64,000 nucleotides of DNA from Papilionanthe hookeriana x Papilionanthe teres (GCA_022702705.1 CM040434.1:55106953-55170952); one strand, 5' to 3'; shown: positions 21,322-34,448, counted from the stretch's first letter. Made by a program: numbers and translations. Notes: generated by a model not told the origin, from the letters alone.

Positions 21322-21960
21322 ATGTGTAATTCAAGAGTTGCAGACCTTGCACTATACGACTCGGATTTAGAGAGAACTTTTAAGAGGATGATGAATCAGA
21401 AAAGACTCCATGAACTTGATGTAAAAATAGCAGATCAACAATATAATGAATGTTCAGATTTGGATTATAATTCTAGTAGCTTCGATAGATTAAACCCCAA
21501 GAGAGTGGCATATTTTCAAGAAGATATGCTTACTATTTTAGTTTCTTAGCTTGTAGATATTTAAATGAAGTTGGATCATTACATAGAAAATTTTCTTCAA
21601 GGACCCCTAGTTATTAAAGAAAATTTATTGGACAATTAATTGAGCCTAACTATTTTAGAACTAGCCATGAGATATACAATCCTTATTCTGATTATTACAA
21701 CCCAGACTGGAAAAATTATTCAAACTTTAACTGGAATACTAATTTTAGAGGAGAAAACCATGTTTGAAAAGATAATCAATTTAATCAGACATGTAATTGG
21801 AATAATCAGGGTGATTTTAATGATGAACTCTCTTTTCCTCTTAATTTTAACTTCAACCCACAAAAGGAGGAGAAGGAGTCATTATTAGAAGAGGTTGTTA
21901 TTCAAATCGATAATTAATTACAAAGTCAAGGGGCCACAATACGGAATATAGAAAACCAAG
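21322..21960 (+). pseudogene. gag: Y2 Gag fragments
   Basis: An ATG at 21322 opens a frame whose start (LALYDSDLERTFKRMMNQKR) aligns with the Gag N-terminus of element 1. The main capsid region is missing. After stops at 21547-21565 a second frame, around 21640-21960, has the Gag tail type: an NPYSDYYNPDWKNYSNFNWN-like asparagine/tyrosine-rich block, then LQSQGATIRNIENQGA, which matches the linker of element 1. So Gag is internally deleted and frameshifted. Confidence 0.7.
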
Positions 21961-22029
21961 GGGCAGATTATTTATGCAATTTACATTTTCCCCCCAGATA
22001 TTTTACCTAGAGACCCTGAGATAAACCCT

Positions 22030-22652
22030 AAGAAGATGAATAACGAGTAATATAAAGTTATCGATTATAAGAGAATTTGATGATATGTTTCGAATGAACT
22101 TTGAGTTGAGAGAAGAGGACAAGGAGATTGAAAGACTAATGGAAGAAATTCCTAAGGAATTAGAAAAATATATTTCATCAACTAAGATAAATATAAAAAG
22201 ACCACCTCTGCCATTTACTTAGTACCAAGGGAAAGAATTGAACGACAACCCTGAACTACAGAGTAACCTATAAGAATTTGATCCAGATTCTAAATTATCT
22301 AGAGAGAAACTATCCAAAATTTAGGAGATCTTGAACTATCTATAGAGATCCATTTCTTATAAATTTCAAGAATGATATTAATATGAAAATTGAGAAAATC
22401 ATTAGAAGAATATTGAATTTAGAAATGAACACAAGGAACAATGATATGAATCAATCTAAAAAGAAAAAGCTGAAAGAAAAATTACAATTTGAGGAATTTG
22501 TAGAAATCCCTGGATCTAAAAAATATTGGGCGATTAATCGAGGATTAATTAAATGTAATTTTGATCTAAGAGGAGTCATTTATCGGGCTGGCGATGTTAA
22601 ACAAAGCGCTTTATGGGAGGAAACCTATAGTTATCAGTGTGTTTTGATTTAG
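22030..22652 (+). pseudogene. Y2 degenerate coding remnant and post-pol hairpin
   Basis: There are charged, glutamate/lysine-rich frames (around LREEDKEIERLMEEIPKELE) with several stops. I cannot assign them to a named domain. They may derive from the Gag-Pol connector. The last frame (22383-22652) runs through the conserved hairpin at 22612-22629, so its C-terminus is unlikely to be real protein. Confidence 0.4.
22612..22629 (+). other. Conserved post-pol hairpin (Y2)
   Basis: TATGGG-AGGAAA-CCTATA keeps a six-pair stem with one G-U wobble. The upstream context AAACAAAGCGCTT also matches elements 1 and 2, although pol itself is gone from this element. Confidence 0.6.
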
Positions 22653-24670
22653 TATGTTAGAGAGTCATGAATCTGATTGTTGTATTGTGTTTGCTTTAGT
22701 TTGGATGGATCAGCTTGATTGATGATTGGTGGACTTTGGGATTGTTAGTGAGTTGATTTGATGTTTAGGTGTTATTATGGATTGATACGTTTGATTGATG
22801 ATTGATGGATGTTTGGATTGTTAGGGGTTTTATGTGATCTTTCTGTGTCATGAGGTAGATGATTCCTTAACTTCTTATTATGGCTAGACTTGTATATTCT
22901 CTTATAGTAGTTGGATTGTCATGTCCACTGCGACTCGAGTCTCACTCAGACTTGAGCTTTACGAGAGACATCATGAATTATAATAGTGACAGTTCCATCT
23001 CAATTTTGTTACTTCCTTTCTCTAACTTTGTTTTCATTTAGAAGGAATCATGAACATATTTGATTAGTAACATGTGGATGATCTTTCATAATTCTTATAA
23101 CTGTTAGATGTGCTTAATTAAAGGGATATGGTGATGTCTGAGGTTGGTGCATGTGAACCAATACATCAGTGATGATCGTATCTATGGGATTATACTTTAT
23201 AAAATCATTCAAAAGTACTTAATATATCTGTGTAGTGATTTCATTAAAAATTAGAAGTAAGGTAGTGAGATACGATGAGATGGAGGAAGAATTGACCTCA
23301 TTTATCATGTGTGTTTGTTTTTGTGTTACAAATTTATATAAAACTTGAACAAAATTTTTATATTCCTATGCTGATACATGCTAGTTTGACTTTTCTTTAG
23401 TCAATTTCATTATGGCATGTTTAGTTTAAATTTAGTTTCTTCTACAAGTTTTCCTAATTAATGATTGTAGATGTTTTTAATAGACATTTTTGGAAGATAG
23501 TGTTTATAAACAATTTTTCTTCCTACATATATTCTCTGTATTGAATGATATACATGTTAAAAATCAAGTTTGAGAGTAGATAGAAAAATAAATTTTAAAC
23601 TGTGCATACTTCTTTTCAGTTTAATATTGTTGCAAGCATGTTTTAGGCTAAATTTACTTTCTTCTACATTAATTCTATCATGATTATGCATGTAAATGAA
23701 TTTTATATTTTGTTGTAATAGTTAGTTGATTCAACTTTTACTTTTACTTCTTGCTACATTTTATGTAATTAATTACAAAATATTGAAAAATTCAAGTTTG
23801 GGGGGAAGAAAAATTTTGTAAACTTAACTTTATTTATCCTCAGCAGCCCGTATTTAATGTAATATCACTTTTAAAATGACTTGTGGTATGTGGGGTTACC
23901 TTTAGGTTATTATAATTTTGATTTTAGAATGTTAGAAAAATAACTTATTTGAAATCCTATGTGAAGAAACTGTTCTAGAGTTAAGATATTTTGTAGAAAA
24001 CATTAAGAAAATGATTTTGCTTTTTACGTTAGAAAGGAGTTGAATATTTAAAAAGCTAAGATTCTTAGATTTGTACTTACTGAGAATTGAGTCTTTATTG
24101 AAACTTTTTTCAAACTAATACTTACACTTTCAAAAAGTGATGGAAATTTTTGAGTTTTGGACTTTACAAAGAGGATTGTGAAATTCAAAATTATTAAAGA
24201 CCTATCTAAATATAGTAATCCTCACATGAAAAAAAGAATGAAAATATTGAAAAAGAAAAAGAAAAGTAAAAAGAAATATGTGAGGAGAAGCCTAATCAAA
24301 AATTGGTTTCACTTGAATCTTTTTAAAAGAAAAGACTTGGAAACAATCCTAAGGTTATTCTTATTTCAATAAAGTATTGGTCAAAGTGGTATAGATAAGG
24401 TACTTAAATTCTATTTTTATACTTTCTATGAATCTTTAATTTGATAAGTTTCAATAACTTCTGAAGTAAATAGAAAACCAGGATTCCTAAGTTGAATATG
24501 AGATATTCTTACACTCTAGTCCTAGGTTGATTTTCTAGAATTTCTCCTAAGTTACACTATAATATTTCTAAGATGAAATTATAGGAAACTCATATAAAAC
24601 ACAAAACTACAATTCAACATATTTGGTTTCTAAAAGTTATAGTACTTACCTGAGGATACGTAACAGTTAA
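22653..24670 (+). other. Y2 3' untranslated region
   Basis: This 2.0 kb of AT-rich sequence has no supported gene. It contains an internal polypurine-like tract at about 23796-23807 (AAGTTTGGGGGG) and the conserved long-range stem at 24219-24286. Confidence 0.55.
24219..24286 (+). other. Long-range stem in the Y2 3' UTR
   Basis: TCCTCACAT (24219-24227) pairs perfectly with ATGTGAGGA (24278-24286) over a purine-rich loop. Compared with element 1 one base pair is replaced by its complement on both arms, so pairing is preserved. GAAGCC and GGTTTC then flank an ATCAAAAATT loop just downstream. Confidence 0.6.
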
Positions 24671-24682
24671 CTTTGGGGGATT

Positions 24683-26859
24683 TGATAAGACTAAAAAATG
24701 ACTACTTTTTCCTATATATTTTATGCTCATTTTTAATGATATTGCACTTTAAAGGAAGGTATTTTGCATATTTTTGTCTTTAGGTACAATAAATTGACTT
24801 TTGGTGAAAATGAAGCAAAAATGGTGCAATTTGGAGCAAACACGAGCAAGAAAAAAAATTCTGACTTGACACATTTCGATATGTCTTTCTATGCTCAATC
24901 TTATTTACATTTATCGCATGTTTTTAAATGAAATTATACTTTATAAAAAGGTTGTCTTTATGCTTACCTTGTAGGTATATCTATTAGGAGCAAAACAAAA
25001 CTAAAACAAGGTGAACCAGAGCTAAAATGGAGCTAAACAGAGCGAAACGATGAAGCTGCGCAGGGTGGCACTAGAATCGAAGCCAAACGGCACCCGGATC
25101 CAAAAATGTCACCAGATGACCCAAGAACTTTTATGGACGCCTAGGGATGCATCTTTTCACAAATTTTATACTTTTTAACATCTTCTGGCCCTAAGAACGA
25201 AAAAAGAGAGGGAAAAATGTGGAGAATGTTTAAAGATCTTAGCATAAGAGTAGAAATGTAGATTTCTACCTTTCTGGAAAGATTGGAGAAGGGATTTTGA
25301 GAGAATCTGTAAGGAAATATACTACCATTGCATGGATCAACGGGAGAGTTTATGGGAGAGAACTTTATCTTTCTTTCAAGAGGAAAAAGCTAAGTATTAT
25401 TTTCTTAATTATCTTATGATTTTGTAAACATTTATTTAGTGAATTTGCTTTGTTGTACTGAGTTTTTCGTTGTGATATCTTCATGCTTTGTGATGTGTTT
25501 TTCTTACTCTTTCTTCTTGTTGGGAAACAGTGGTATGAGAAGATTGTGCCATTATTTTCCTTTTACTTTTCTTTTACAATGAGAAGGATTCATGTTTAGG
25601 ATTTTAGGATGCATGTTAGATTTTTTTTATTATAATTTTGATGGTTTTTACTTAAACTTCATTTACATTGCAATTTAGGCCTGTTTTAATGTTAAAATTT
25701 GTTGGAAAAGATAGGAGCCCGTAGGGTTATGCTTTCTATAACTAAATAAGAATCACATTGCACTTGTGGGTGAAAGAGAAGTAGACTATATGTTCAGTGC
25801 AAATAAATAAGGAATTATTGTTGATGTGTACAGAATTTGTGATTTCAGGGTGATAGACTAAAATCAGCAATTCGGTTCAAATATTAGAAACAAAAGCGAG
25901 ATTGTTAGCCCTCAGGTGAGGGGAAGTTGCAACTCAAGATTGACAGCTTGTATCTTCTCAGCCTAACCTAGATTTAGATTTGAAACGTCTAAATTAGCCA
26001 ATGTTCTTTATCACTCGTGCATGAGAAAAAAGAATATTATTGTTCCTATTTAAAATATTACAATAATTAATGTAGTTGAATGAACTTTTAGGTAAATATC
26101 TGTTAATGGATATAAATTGGTTGTTTCTACGGTGACAGACTAGATTCATATTAATTTAACTTAAGGCTTCGTAACTTAACACCAAGATTCGGTCACATCT
26201 ATGGCATACACTGTGGGACAGTAGGGCGACAGGCTAGTTAGCTCTGGTGGGGGAATCTTAATGTTAAGGAATCGACATCAAGTTAACATATGTTCTTTAT
26301 GAGCTCCAAAGAAGGTAAAGAAGAGATTTGCTCCTATTATCATTGGCTATATTGAATTTTATGTATCACATTCCTAAACATTATTTAAATCACTGCACAA
26401 GAATAGTAATTTTTACATAACAAAATTCTCTAAATCAATTTATCCTGAAAGGTTATCTTTATAAGTAATATTCACATTTAGGAGTACTTATTAAAAAAAT
26501 CACTTAAATCGACCTTCCAAACTAAGGACTGATAGTAGTAGACTAGTATTACCCTAAGAAATTTCTTACCTCACTTCTCTGTGGGATCGATACTGGGGTT
26601 TTTGAAGAAAGCCCTACATTACTTGAAGTGATACGTGCACTTGCGTAGAACCCATAATGTGTAAACTATTTTTTATATTTTATATCATTTATACCTTCCA
26701 CACTAGCCACTAAATAAAATTTGGGTCAAGTTTTTGGCCATATTTTGGAAGCTAAATTACATGCGTAATTGTGGGTTGAGTAAATGTTTTTGTACCATTG
26801 CAGAGGATTTAAATTGACATAAAACACAGAGAAAAATAATACACACTAGGGGTGCATCA
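24683..26859 (+). repeat. Y2 3' LTR, preceded by a polypurine tract
   Basis: The LTR starts TGATAAGAC and ends GGTGCATCA (TGAT against ATCA inverted ends). The tract CTTTGGGGGATT at 24671-24682 lies directly before it. It contains the CCCTCAGGTGAGGG palindrome at 25909-25922 and the CTGTGGGATCGATACTG block near 26577, both shared with element 1/2 LTRs. No motif clusters of the CCGACGGCGAGATC type are present. Confidence 0.85.
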
Positions 26860-27413
26860 CCCCTTCCTATTTTCACTTCTGCAACGTCCTTTTCAATTAA
26901 TTGATGGACATATGTCTCATCTTTTACCTATTCCACCTCTTAGAGAGACATAGAAAATTAGAGGTTTTTGTCCTCTGTTCTTAGGACTACCATGACTCCA
27001 TTGAACGACATAATTCACGAATTGCTAACAAGAAGTCTCTAGTCGGGTTGGGTCAACTGCCTTCACGACCAATTAAACTTAGGTTCTTCATAGCTTGGGA
27101 TGAAGGATCCATGGTCTCTTGACCTGACTACTTCTACTTGCTTAGGGATTCCTCCCCTTTCCGTTGACACCTCTTTTGAGCTCTGTCATTGTTTTGAAAC
27201 AATCGTCAATGTCATCTCATGAGTTCCGCATTCTAAGGCGTCATCGCCAATAGTGGATACGATGCTTCACCCACTGTCCTATTAATCGGTATAGGTGTCA
27301 AAAGCATCGGAATTCTCCCACTTGAGATGATAAAAATCCTTTGGTTTACTAAATAACCAGATATCATAAAAATTATAAGCGATACCATTTTTATCGGGAG
27401 TTTTCTTGGGCAT
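26860..27413. repeat. Segment X2, left part (second copy of the tandem duplication)
   Basis: This sequence matches 303-560 and then, without a break, 14037-14333 of X1. Around 27110-27120 it shows the site where element 1 inserted in X1, still empty. Bases 27409-27413 (GGCAT) are the left target duplication of element 2. Some minus-strand frames look protein-like but are not kept open in X1. Confidence 0.85.
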
Positions 27414-28952
27414 TGACCACAGAAAAATGTATTAAGAAATTTATACCAATTTTATATGAAATTGCACTTTAAAGAAAGGTATTTACTTTATTTTGTTGCA
27501 GAAATGAAGATTTATAAGTACTGAAAGCAAAAAAGCACAAAAGAAGTAGATTTGGAGCAAAAAGGACTCAATTTGATGAAAAATTGAATTGTCCCGCCGA
27601 CGGCGAGATTTTCCCGAGAGATTTTGAATATTTTATAAAGAGCCCACTGACAGCGAGATCGAGGCCGCCGATAGCGAGATCTACGCGGTTAGCCCATCTT
27701 CTAGAAGCCCGCCGATGGCGAGATCGAGCCCGCCAACGGCCAAACAGTTGAAAAGAGTCAAGATACATTGAACCTGGACGCTTTTTGAAGAGGTGCTTAA
27801 GCAACGTTTGGAGATTTGACTCCTTCTATAAATAGAGACGAATTTTAGTCGGCCGTGTGTCATTCTGTAGTCTTTTAGTTTCTATATAGTAGTCTTTCTA
27901 GTGTGTAGATAGAGTGTTTAGCGTCCCGGTGAGTTTAATTAAGTGTGTTGTACTAGAAGGAAGAGTCAAAGGAACTTCGAGGAGTCGCTCGGTGAGAAGA
28001 ATCGAGATAAGTATATTTGTTTATTGTTTGTTAACTTTAATGAAATCCATGATTTGTGTTATTTTTCCCATGCATTCTGAGTAGTTTCCTCAGTCTTTCT
28101 CCTTGTTATCGAGATTTTGTGAAATGATGAATTAAAGTAGTTGTGCCTAAAAATATGAAAATAAAAATTGTGCTAATCTTTTACTTAAATCTTAATTTAA
28201 TTTTAATCTCGCCAATTGATCTGTTAACATATATTGAATTATCAACTATAGTAAAGATTACACCCAAGATTCAGGGAAGTCAAAAGCCTTAGAAAGAGGG
28301 TGTAAATAAATAGGGAAATATTAACTACCGGGTGTAGAATCGGACATTTTAGTGTGACATACTAAAATCTTCAATTCGGTTCTATTGTTTGGGAGTTGAA
28401 GTGTAGATGTTAGCCCTCAGGCAAGGGGAATGTGGGAGCTCTGAAGTGGCAACCGGTATCCTCCCAGCCTAACCGCAGATTTAGTAACCAAACATAAGAC
28501 TAGTTAATGTTCTTTGCACCTAGACCAAAGGGTAAAGAATAGGAATGCTCCTATTTGGCACAATGTAATTAAAAACTCATTTAACTCTTCATTCACTTAA
28601 TTCTCTCAAATAAGGAGAAAGATACTTTTCTGAAATCTTATATTCAACCTTTTAAGCATTAGTTTATTATAGTCTAAGTGTTCTTAATTTCCGTATACTA
28701 GATTAGTAAGTAAATCTACTTTAAGTTGTCTTTAAAATTCTCTATCTTCCTTGTGGGATTGAAATCTAGGACTCCATTAGAGCCTTATATTACTTGATAA
28801 TGATACGTATACTTGTGTAGTATCCATAATATAAATCATAAATTACATAACAGAATCATCAGTATATATTTATTCAGTGCGGGATCAAGTTTTTGGTGTC
28901 GTTGCTAATTTTCATATCATAGTTGTAAGTATAAATATCGAAAAATGGATCA
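27414..28952 (+). repeat. Element 2, 5' LTR
   Basis: The LTR starts TGACCACAG and ends ATGGATCA. It has GC-rich motifs at about 27593-27610, 27640-27675 and 27708-27745, and a TATA box, CTATAAATAGA, at 27826-27836. It lacks one motif pair found in element 1 (the bases between the first and second copies). The CCCTCA palindrome at 28414-28427 is partly broken. Confidence 0.92.
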
Positions 28953-28958
28953 AGTTTT

Positions 28959-28975
28959 TGGCGCCGTTGCCGGGG
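28959..28975 (+). other. Primer binding site, perfect tRNA-Asp match (element 2)
   Basis: TGGCGCCGTTGCCGGGG is the exact complement of the 3' end of plant tRNA-Asp including the terminal CCA. It lies six bases after the LTR. Confidence 0.93.
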
Positions 28976-29064
28976 AAGTAAAGTAATTATTAAGGTAATT
29001 AATATAATTATTAAAATAATTACTAGAGTAACGAACTATTTTAAATATTACTTAAAAATTGTTT

Positions 29065-30214
29065 ACGTAAATTTGGAAACGAAAATTTAATACCTTATGA
29101 TTCAGAATTAGAGCGCACAATTAAAAGAATTAGAAAATAAAAGAGAGAAATTATAAATTTAATACAAATGGAAAATAATCTAGAAATTGAAAATATAAAC
29201 CAACAAAGACTATTAAGAGATTATGTCAACCCTACATTAGATGAAATTCACCTGATTATTCAAAACCCTGATGTAGCTGCTAACTCATTCGAACTTAAAC
29301 CTGCAATTATCCAAATGGTACAGAATAATCAATTTAGTGGTTCACCTAATGAAGATCCTAATTTACATCTTGCTAGTTTTTTGGAACTATGTGCTACTTT
29401 TAAATATGAAGGAGTATCTAATGATGCTATTAGACTTGGGGCTTTTTCCTTTTTCTTTAAGGGATAAGTGCTAAGATGTGGTTAAATTCATTAGCACCTC
29501 GATTTATTAAAACTTGGGGAGAATTATCACAAAAATTTCTATCCAAATATTTTCCTCCTTCAAAAACTGTAAAACTTAGAAATTATATAACATCTTTTGG
29601 TCAGTTTGATGGAGAATCCATATATGAAGCTTGGGAGAGATTTAAAGAAATTCTTAGGAAATACCCACATCATGCGTTACCATATTGGTTAATTATACAA
29701 ACTTTTTACAATGGATTAGTAGGATCTCTTAGATCAATCATCGATGTTCGTCTTTGGAGGTTCATTAATGTCAAAACCATTCGATGAAGCCTATGCGTTA
29801 ATCGAAGAAATGGCTACTAATAATTTTCAATAACCTCGTTGAAAGAATAAATCCTAAAAAGATAGCTAGTGTTCATGAAAATGATGCAATATCTATGTTA
29901 GCATCTCAAATCGTTGCTATATCAAAGAAATTAGATCATTTTGGAATGAATTACTCTCCTACTATATCGAAGAAAACTCATCCGGACAAATTATAGATTC
30001 TCAATCTCCTTATGAAACTATAAATGCTATTAATAATAGACCTAATAATCCTTATGCGAATTATTATAATCCTGGTTGAAAGAATCATCCAAATTTTAAT
30101 TGGAATAACAATACAGCTAATCAACAATGGATGAACAACTCTATAGGAAATCCACCTAATCAAAGAAATACAAATTATAAACCTTCTTATACACCTGGAT
30201 TTAATAACACTTAA
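29065..30214 (+). pseudogene. gag: Element 2 Gag, broken
   Basis: This is the same Gag as in element 1. The ancestral start codon position reads ACG (29065-29067) with a two-base deletion next to it. Downstream the frame from 29168 is open through VNPTLDEIHLIIQNPDVAAN and the start of the gag domain. A one-base shift near 29440-29470 breaks it. The rest of the domain is at 29476-29787 (WLNSLAPRF, FPPSKT, GESIYEAWERFKEIL). More shifts follow at about 29745 and 29830. The asparagine-rich tail ends at TAA 30212-30214, the stop shared with element 1. Confidence 0.86.
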
Positions 30215-31325
30215 TTTAAAGATAAGAAGTTATCAATAGATGAATTAATATTAAGTATGGGTCAGCACTTGCAAAATCAAAGAAATCAATTACAATTTCA
30301 AGGAAATCAATTACAAAATCAAGGAACAGCAATTAAAAATATTGAAACTCAACTCGGACATATCGCTACCGCGCTTAACAATAGAATTTCTGGAACTTTT
30401 CCTAGTAATGTGGAAATAAATCCAAAAGACCAAGGAAAAGAACAAATTAAAGCGATACAATTAAGAAGTAGAAAAGAGTTAGAAACTAAAATTCAGAAAG
30501 AAACATAAAGTAAAAATGAGGAAGTGGAAATCGAAAAAGAAAAGGATCAGCAAGATCAAAACATAGAATATCCATTGATCCCTATGAAAATATCTATAAA
30601 AAAACCACCAACACCATTTCCTCAATGACTAAAGCAATATAAATAGATAAGCAATTTGCTAAATTCCTTGAAATTTTAAAAAATTAACCGTAAATATTCC
30701 TTTTGTAGAAGCATTAGAACAAATACCTAATTATGTAAAATTTATGAAAGATATTTTAAATAAAAAAGGAAAATTCACAGATAATGAAATTGTTACACTT
30801 AGCGAAGAGTGTAGTGCAATTATTCAGAAAAAGCTTCCTAAAAAATTAAAAGATCTTGGTAGTTTCACTATACCTTGCGCTATTGGAGAAAACTTTTATG
30901 GAAAAGCTTTGTGTGACTTAGGAGCAAGCTTCAATTTAATGCCTCTATCAATTTTTAAGAGATTAGAACTAGGAGAAATTTCACCTACTTCAATAACTCT
31001 TTAGTTAGCTGATCGTTTTGTAACTTATCCTAAGGGAGTTATTGAAGATGTGTTTGTAAAAGTGGATAAATTTATCTTCCCGGTAGATTTTATTGTTCTA
31101 GATATGGAAGAAGATAAAGAAATTCCAATAATATTAGGAAGACCCTTTTTAGCCACTGGAAAAGCTATGATTGATGTTCAGAAAGGAGAATTGACTATGA
31201 GAGTAAACGATCAAAAAGTAACTTTTAACATAGCAAAATCAATGAAATATCTTGCTTTAGAAAAACAAGATGAATGTTTTCAAAAGGAAATACTTGAACA
31301 TTTGCGAAATGAACATTTTAAATAA
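30215..31325 (+). pseudogene. pol: Element 2 Gag-Pol linker and aspartic protease, broken
   Basis: The linker frame (MGQHLQNQRNQLQFQGNQLQ) is open to TAA 30506-30508, exactly 294 bases after the Gag stop, as in element 1. The protease has CDLGASFNLMPLSIFKRL and PIILGRPFLAT. Stops include a TGA near 30627 (CGA in element 1), a TAG near 31002 and a TAA at 31323-31325. The glutamate-rich connector continues past this point to about 31560. Confidence 0.84.
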
Positions 31326-31559
31326 TATTATGAAGAAAAGTTAGAAAAAAAAAATATTGAATTAAGTGAAGAAGCAGATAATGAAAAACTGGATTATATA
31401 CAGGAAAAATTTGAAATGTTGGATAATACTGAAAACGCTGAAAAGAATATAGTTCCGTCAATTATTAGACCACCGGAACTCGAATTAAAAATTTTACCTA
31501 ATCATTTAAAATATGCTTACTTAGGTAACCATTCAACCCTACCAGTTATTATATCAGCT

Positions 31560-32580
31560 GAATTGAATGAATCACAAGAACAAAAACTGTGAGACACATT
31601 AAAAAAAATATAAAAAAACTTTTGGTTGGACTTTAGCAGATATTAAAGGAATTAGTCCTTCAATCTCGTATGCACGAAATTATTTTAGATAATGAACATA
31701 AGCCAAGAGTAGATCCTCAAAGGAGATTAAAACCAATAATAAAAGAAGTAGTCAAGAAAGAAATATTAAAATGGTTAGATAATAAGTATTATATATCCTA
31801 TTTCGGACAGTGCTTAGGTAAGCCCAATTCACTGTGTTCCTAAGAAAGGAGGAGTGACCGTTAAAGCTAATGAAAATAATGATTTAATACCTATAAGACA
31901 AGTTACTGGATGGTGTATATGTATTGACTATAGAAAATTAAATGCAGCCACCAGGAAAGATCACTTCCCATTACCATTTCTAGACCATGTTGGATAGATT
32001 AGCCAGACATAAATATTTTTGTTTTTTAGATGGATATACCCGTTATCATCAGATACATATTGCTCCTGAGGATCAAGAGAAAACTACATTTACTAGTCCT
32101 TATGGAACATTTGATTTTCGAAGAATGCCTTCTGGATTATGTAATGCGCCTGCAACATTCCAGAGATGTATGATGTCTATGTTTATTAAATTAATTGATG
32201 ATGGAATAGAAGTATTTATGGATGATTTTTCTATATTTGGAATGTCATTTGACACATGCTTGAATCATCTTGAAAAATTATTAGAGGTATGCGAGAAAAC
32301 TAACTTAGTTCTAAATTGGGAGAAATGTCAATTTATGATCGCAGGAGGAATTGTATTAGTGGCATAAAATTTTGGAAAATGGCATGGAAGTAGACCCTGC
32401 AAAAATTCAATTTATAGCTAAATTACCACCTCCAACTACAGTAAAAGAGGTAAGAAGTTTTCTTGGACATGCTGGACTCTTCAGACGCTACATAAAAGAT
32501 TTTTCAAAAATTATTAAACCTCTATGCCAACTTTTAGAAAATGACAAGAAATTTAAATTCACAATTGAATGCCTAAATGC
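31560..32580 (+). pseudogene. pol: Element 2 reverse transcriptase, broken
   Basis: The RT blocks are present: HKPRVDPQRRLKP, PKKGG, RKDHFPLPF, FCFLDGYTRYHQI, YGTFDFRRMPSGL, FMDD near 32217 and NWEKCQFM. Relative to element 1 this copy keeps glutamate codons where element 1 has stops. It has its own stop near 31590, indels near 31668 and 31786, a short deletion before 31987 and an extra T near 32360 that closes the frame at 32367. The second frame (from 32372) carries GHAGLFRRYIKDFSK. Confidence 0.86.
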
Positions 32581-34391
32581 TTTTGAATTATTAAAAGATA
32601 AATTAATCACAAGACCTATAATAGTTTCACCTGATTGGGAGAAACCATTTGAACTTATGTGTGATGCTAGTGATTATGCTATAGGAGCAGTACTTGGGCA
32701 AAGATATGATAAAATTTTTAAAGTGATATACTATGCTAGTAAAACTCATAATAATTTTTGAAATGAATTATACAGTTACTGAAAAAGAGCTATTAGAAAT
32801 TTTTTATGCTTTTGATAAATTTAGGCCTTATCTAATTGGAACTAAATGTATTGTGCATACTGATCACTCTGCTATTAAATATCTAATGCAAAAGAAAGAT
32901 TCTAAACCAAGATTAATTAGATGGATATTACTAATGCAAGAATTTGATTTTGAAATCATTAACAAAATGGGAACTGATAATCAAATTGTAGATCATTTAT
33001 CAAGGCTAGAATATAATGAATTATCTGACACTGATAATGAAATTACTGACAGTTTTCCTGATGAACAAAAATATAATATAAATGATTGGAAAATATCATG
33101 GTATGCTGATATAGTAAATTATATTGTAAGTGATATTTTACCACCTATGTTAACTTTGCAACAACAGAAAAAATTCATTCATGATGCTAAAACATATTTT
33201 TGGGATGAACCATATTTATATAAGCAATATAAGGATCTTATAATTAGAAGATGCGTGTCTTATGAAGAAACAGAACAAATCATTCAGAAATGTCATGATT
33301 CTGATTTTGGAAGACATTTTGGAATAGATAAAACTGCTTATAAAATTTTACAATCTAGATTTTATTGGCCTACTCTTTTTAGAGATGTTTATAGATATAT
33401 CAGAACTTGCGACAAATGCCAATGAGTAGATAATATATCTAGAAAAAATGAAATGCCTCTAAATTTTATATTAGAAGTCGAGATTTTCAAGCTTGGGGAT
33501 TAGATTTTATGTGACCATTTGTTCCTTCATTTGAAAACTCATATATATTAGTTGTTGTTGATTATATTTCTAAATGGATTAAAGAACAAGCTTTACCTTG
33601 ATGTGACGCTAAGAGTGTTTCAAAGTTTCTAATGAAAAATATTTTTACTAGATTTGGAATGCCGAGAGTGATTATCACTGACGGAGGATCTCATTTTAGA
33701 AATAAATATATTTACAAACTAGTGGAAAAATTTAATATTATTCATAAGATATCAACTCGCTTATCATCCACAAACCAAATGGATTAGTCGAAGTTTCTAA
33801 TCGAGAAATTAAACGTATTTTAGAAAAGACTCGTAAACCCTAATAGATTGGATCGGTCTATAAGACTCGTACACCGCATTATGGGCACACAGGACGTGCT
33901 TATAAAACTCCGATTGGAATGACTCCTTACGAGCTTATTTATGGAAAGACTTGCCACTTACCAGTTGAATTAGAACATAAAGCTTATTGGGCAACTAAAG
34001 AATTTAATTACAATCCGAAAGAAGCTGGTGAGAAGAGATTATTGCAATTGAATGAATTATATGAATTAAGAAATGAATATTATCATAATGATATAATTTA
34101 TAAAGAAAAAATGAAATTATGGCATGATCAGAAGATTAACCTGAAGAATTTTGAGCCAGGACGAGAAGTTTTACTTTATAATACAAGATTAAAATTATTT
34201 TCTGGGAAATTTAAATCTCGATGGTTAGGGCCTTTCACTATATATCAAATATTTTCATACGGAACTATAGAAATTGAAGATCCAAAAACTGGGCATAGAT
34301 TTAAAGTAAACGGACACATATTAAAACCTTATTTTGAAGGGAGAAGACCAATTTTAAAGAGGTTTTAATGCTCAGTCAACCTGATTACTAA
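32581..34391 (+). pseudogene. pol: Element 2 RNase H and integrase, broken
   Basis: RNase H is readable with LMCDASDYAIGAVLGQ, TEKELLEIFYAFDKF and VHTDHSAIKYL. One shift occurs near 32755. The integrase zinc-binding part is intact here (CHDSDFGRHFGIDKT, then CDKCQ), unlike in element 1, and ends in a TGA at 33423-33425 where element 1 has CGA. The catalytic core at about 33480-33840 is broken by several small indels but keeps ITDGGSHF. The C-terminal part is open at 33919-34368. The ancestral stop is TAA 34389-34391. Confidence 0.85.
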
Positions 34392-34430
34392 CTAAATTAA
34401 GTCAGGCTGACAACGCTAAACCAAGCGCTT

Positions 34431-34448
34431 TATGGGAGGTAACCCATA
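34431..34448 (+). other. Conserved post-pol hairpin (element 2)
   Basis: TATGGG-AGGTAA-CCCATA differs from element 1 only in the loop, so both stem arms are unchanged. The upstream AAGCGCTT context is also kept. Confidence 0.65.

Larger units (their letters stand above)
21030..26859 (+). mobile_element. Y2: gag-only Athila-like retrotransposon with truncated 5' LTR
   Basis: The element has a remnant 5' LTR of about 100 bases, a decayed tRNA-Asp primer site, gag fragments, no recognisable protease, reverse transcriptase or integrase, the conserved post-pol hairpin, a long 3' UTR, a polypurine tract and a complete 2,177-base 3' LTR. The internal region is only about 3.55 kb. This layout (terminal repeats plus gag) resembles the non-autonomous TR-GAG class described in plants. 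It has many stops and is old. Confidence 0.75.

Noticed and set aside
26900..27410. Protein-like minus-strand frames in segment X2
   Set aside because: One frame of about 60 codons is open in X2 but carries stops and shifts in X1 (14100-14400), and I recognise no family.
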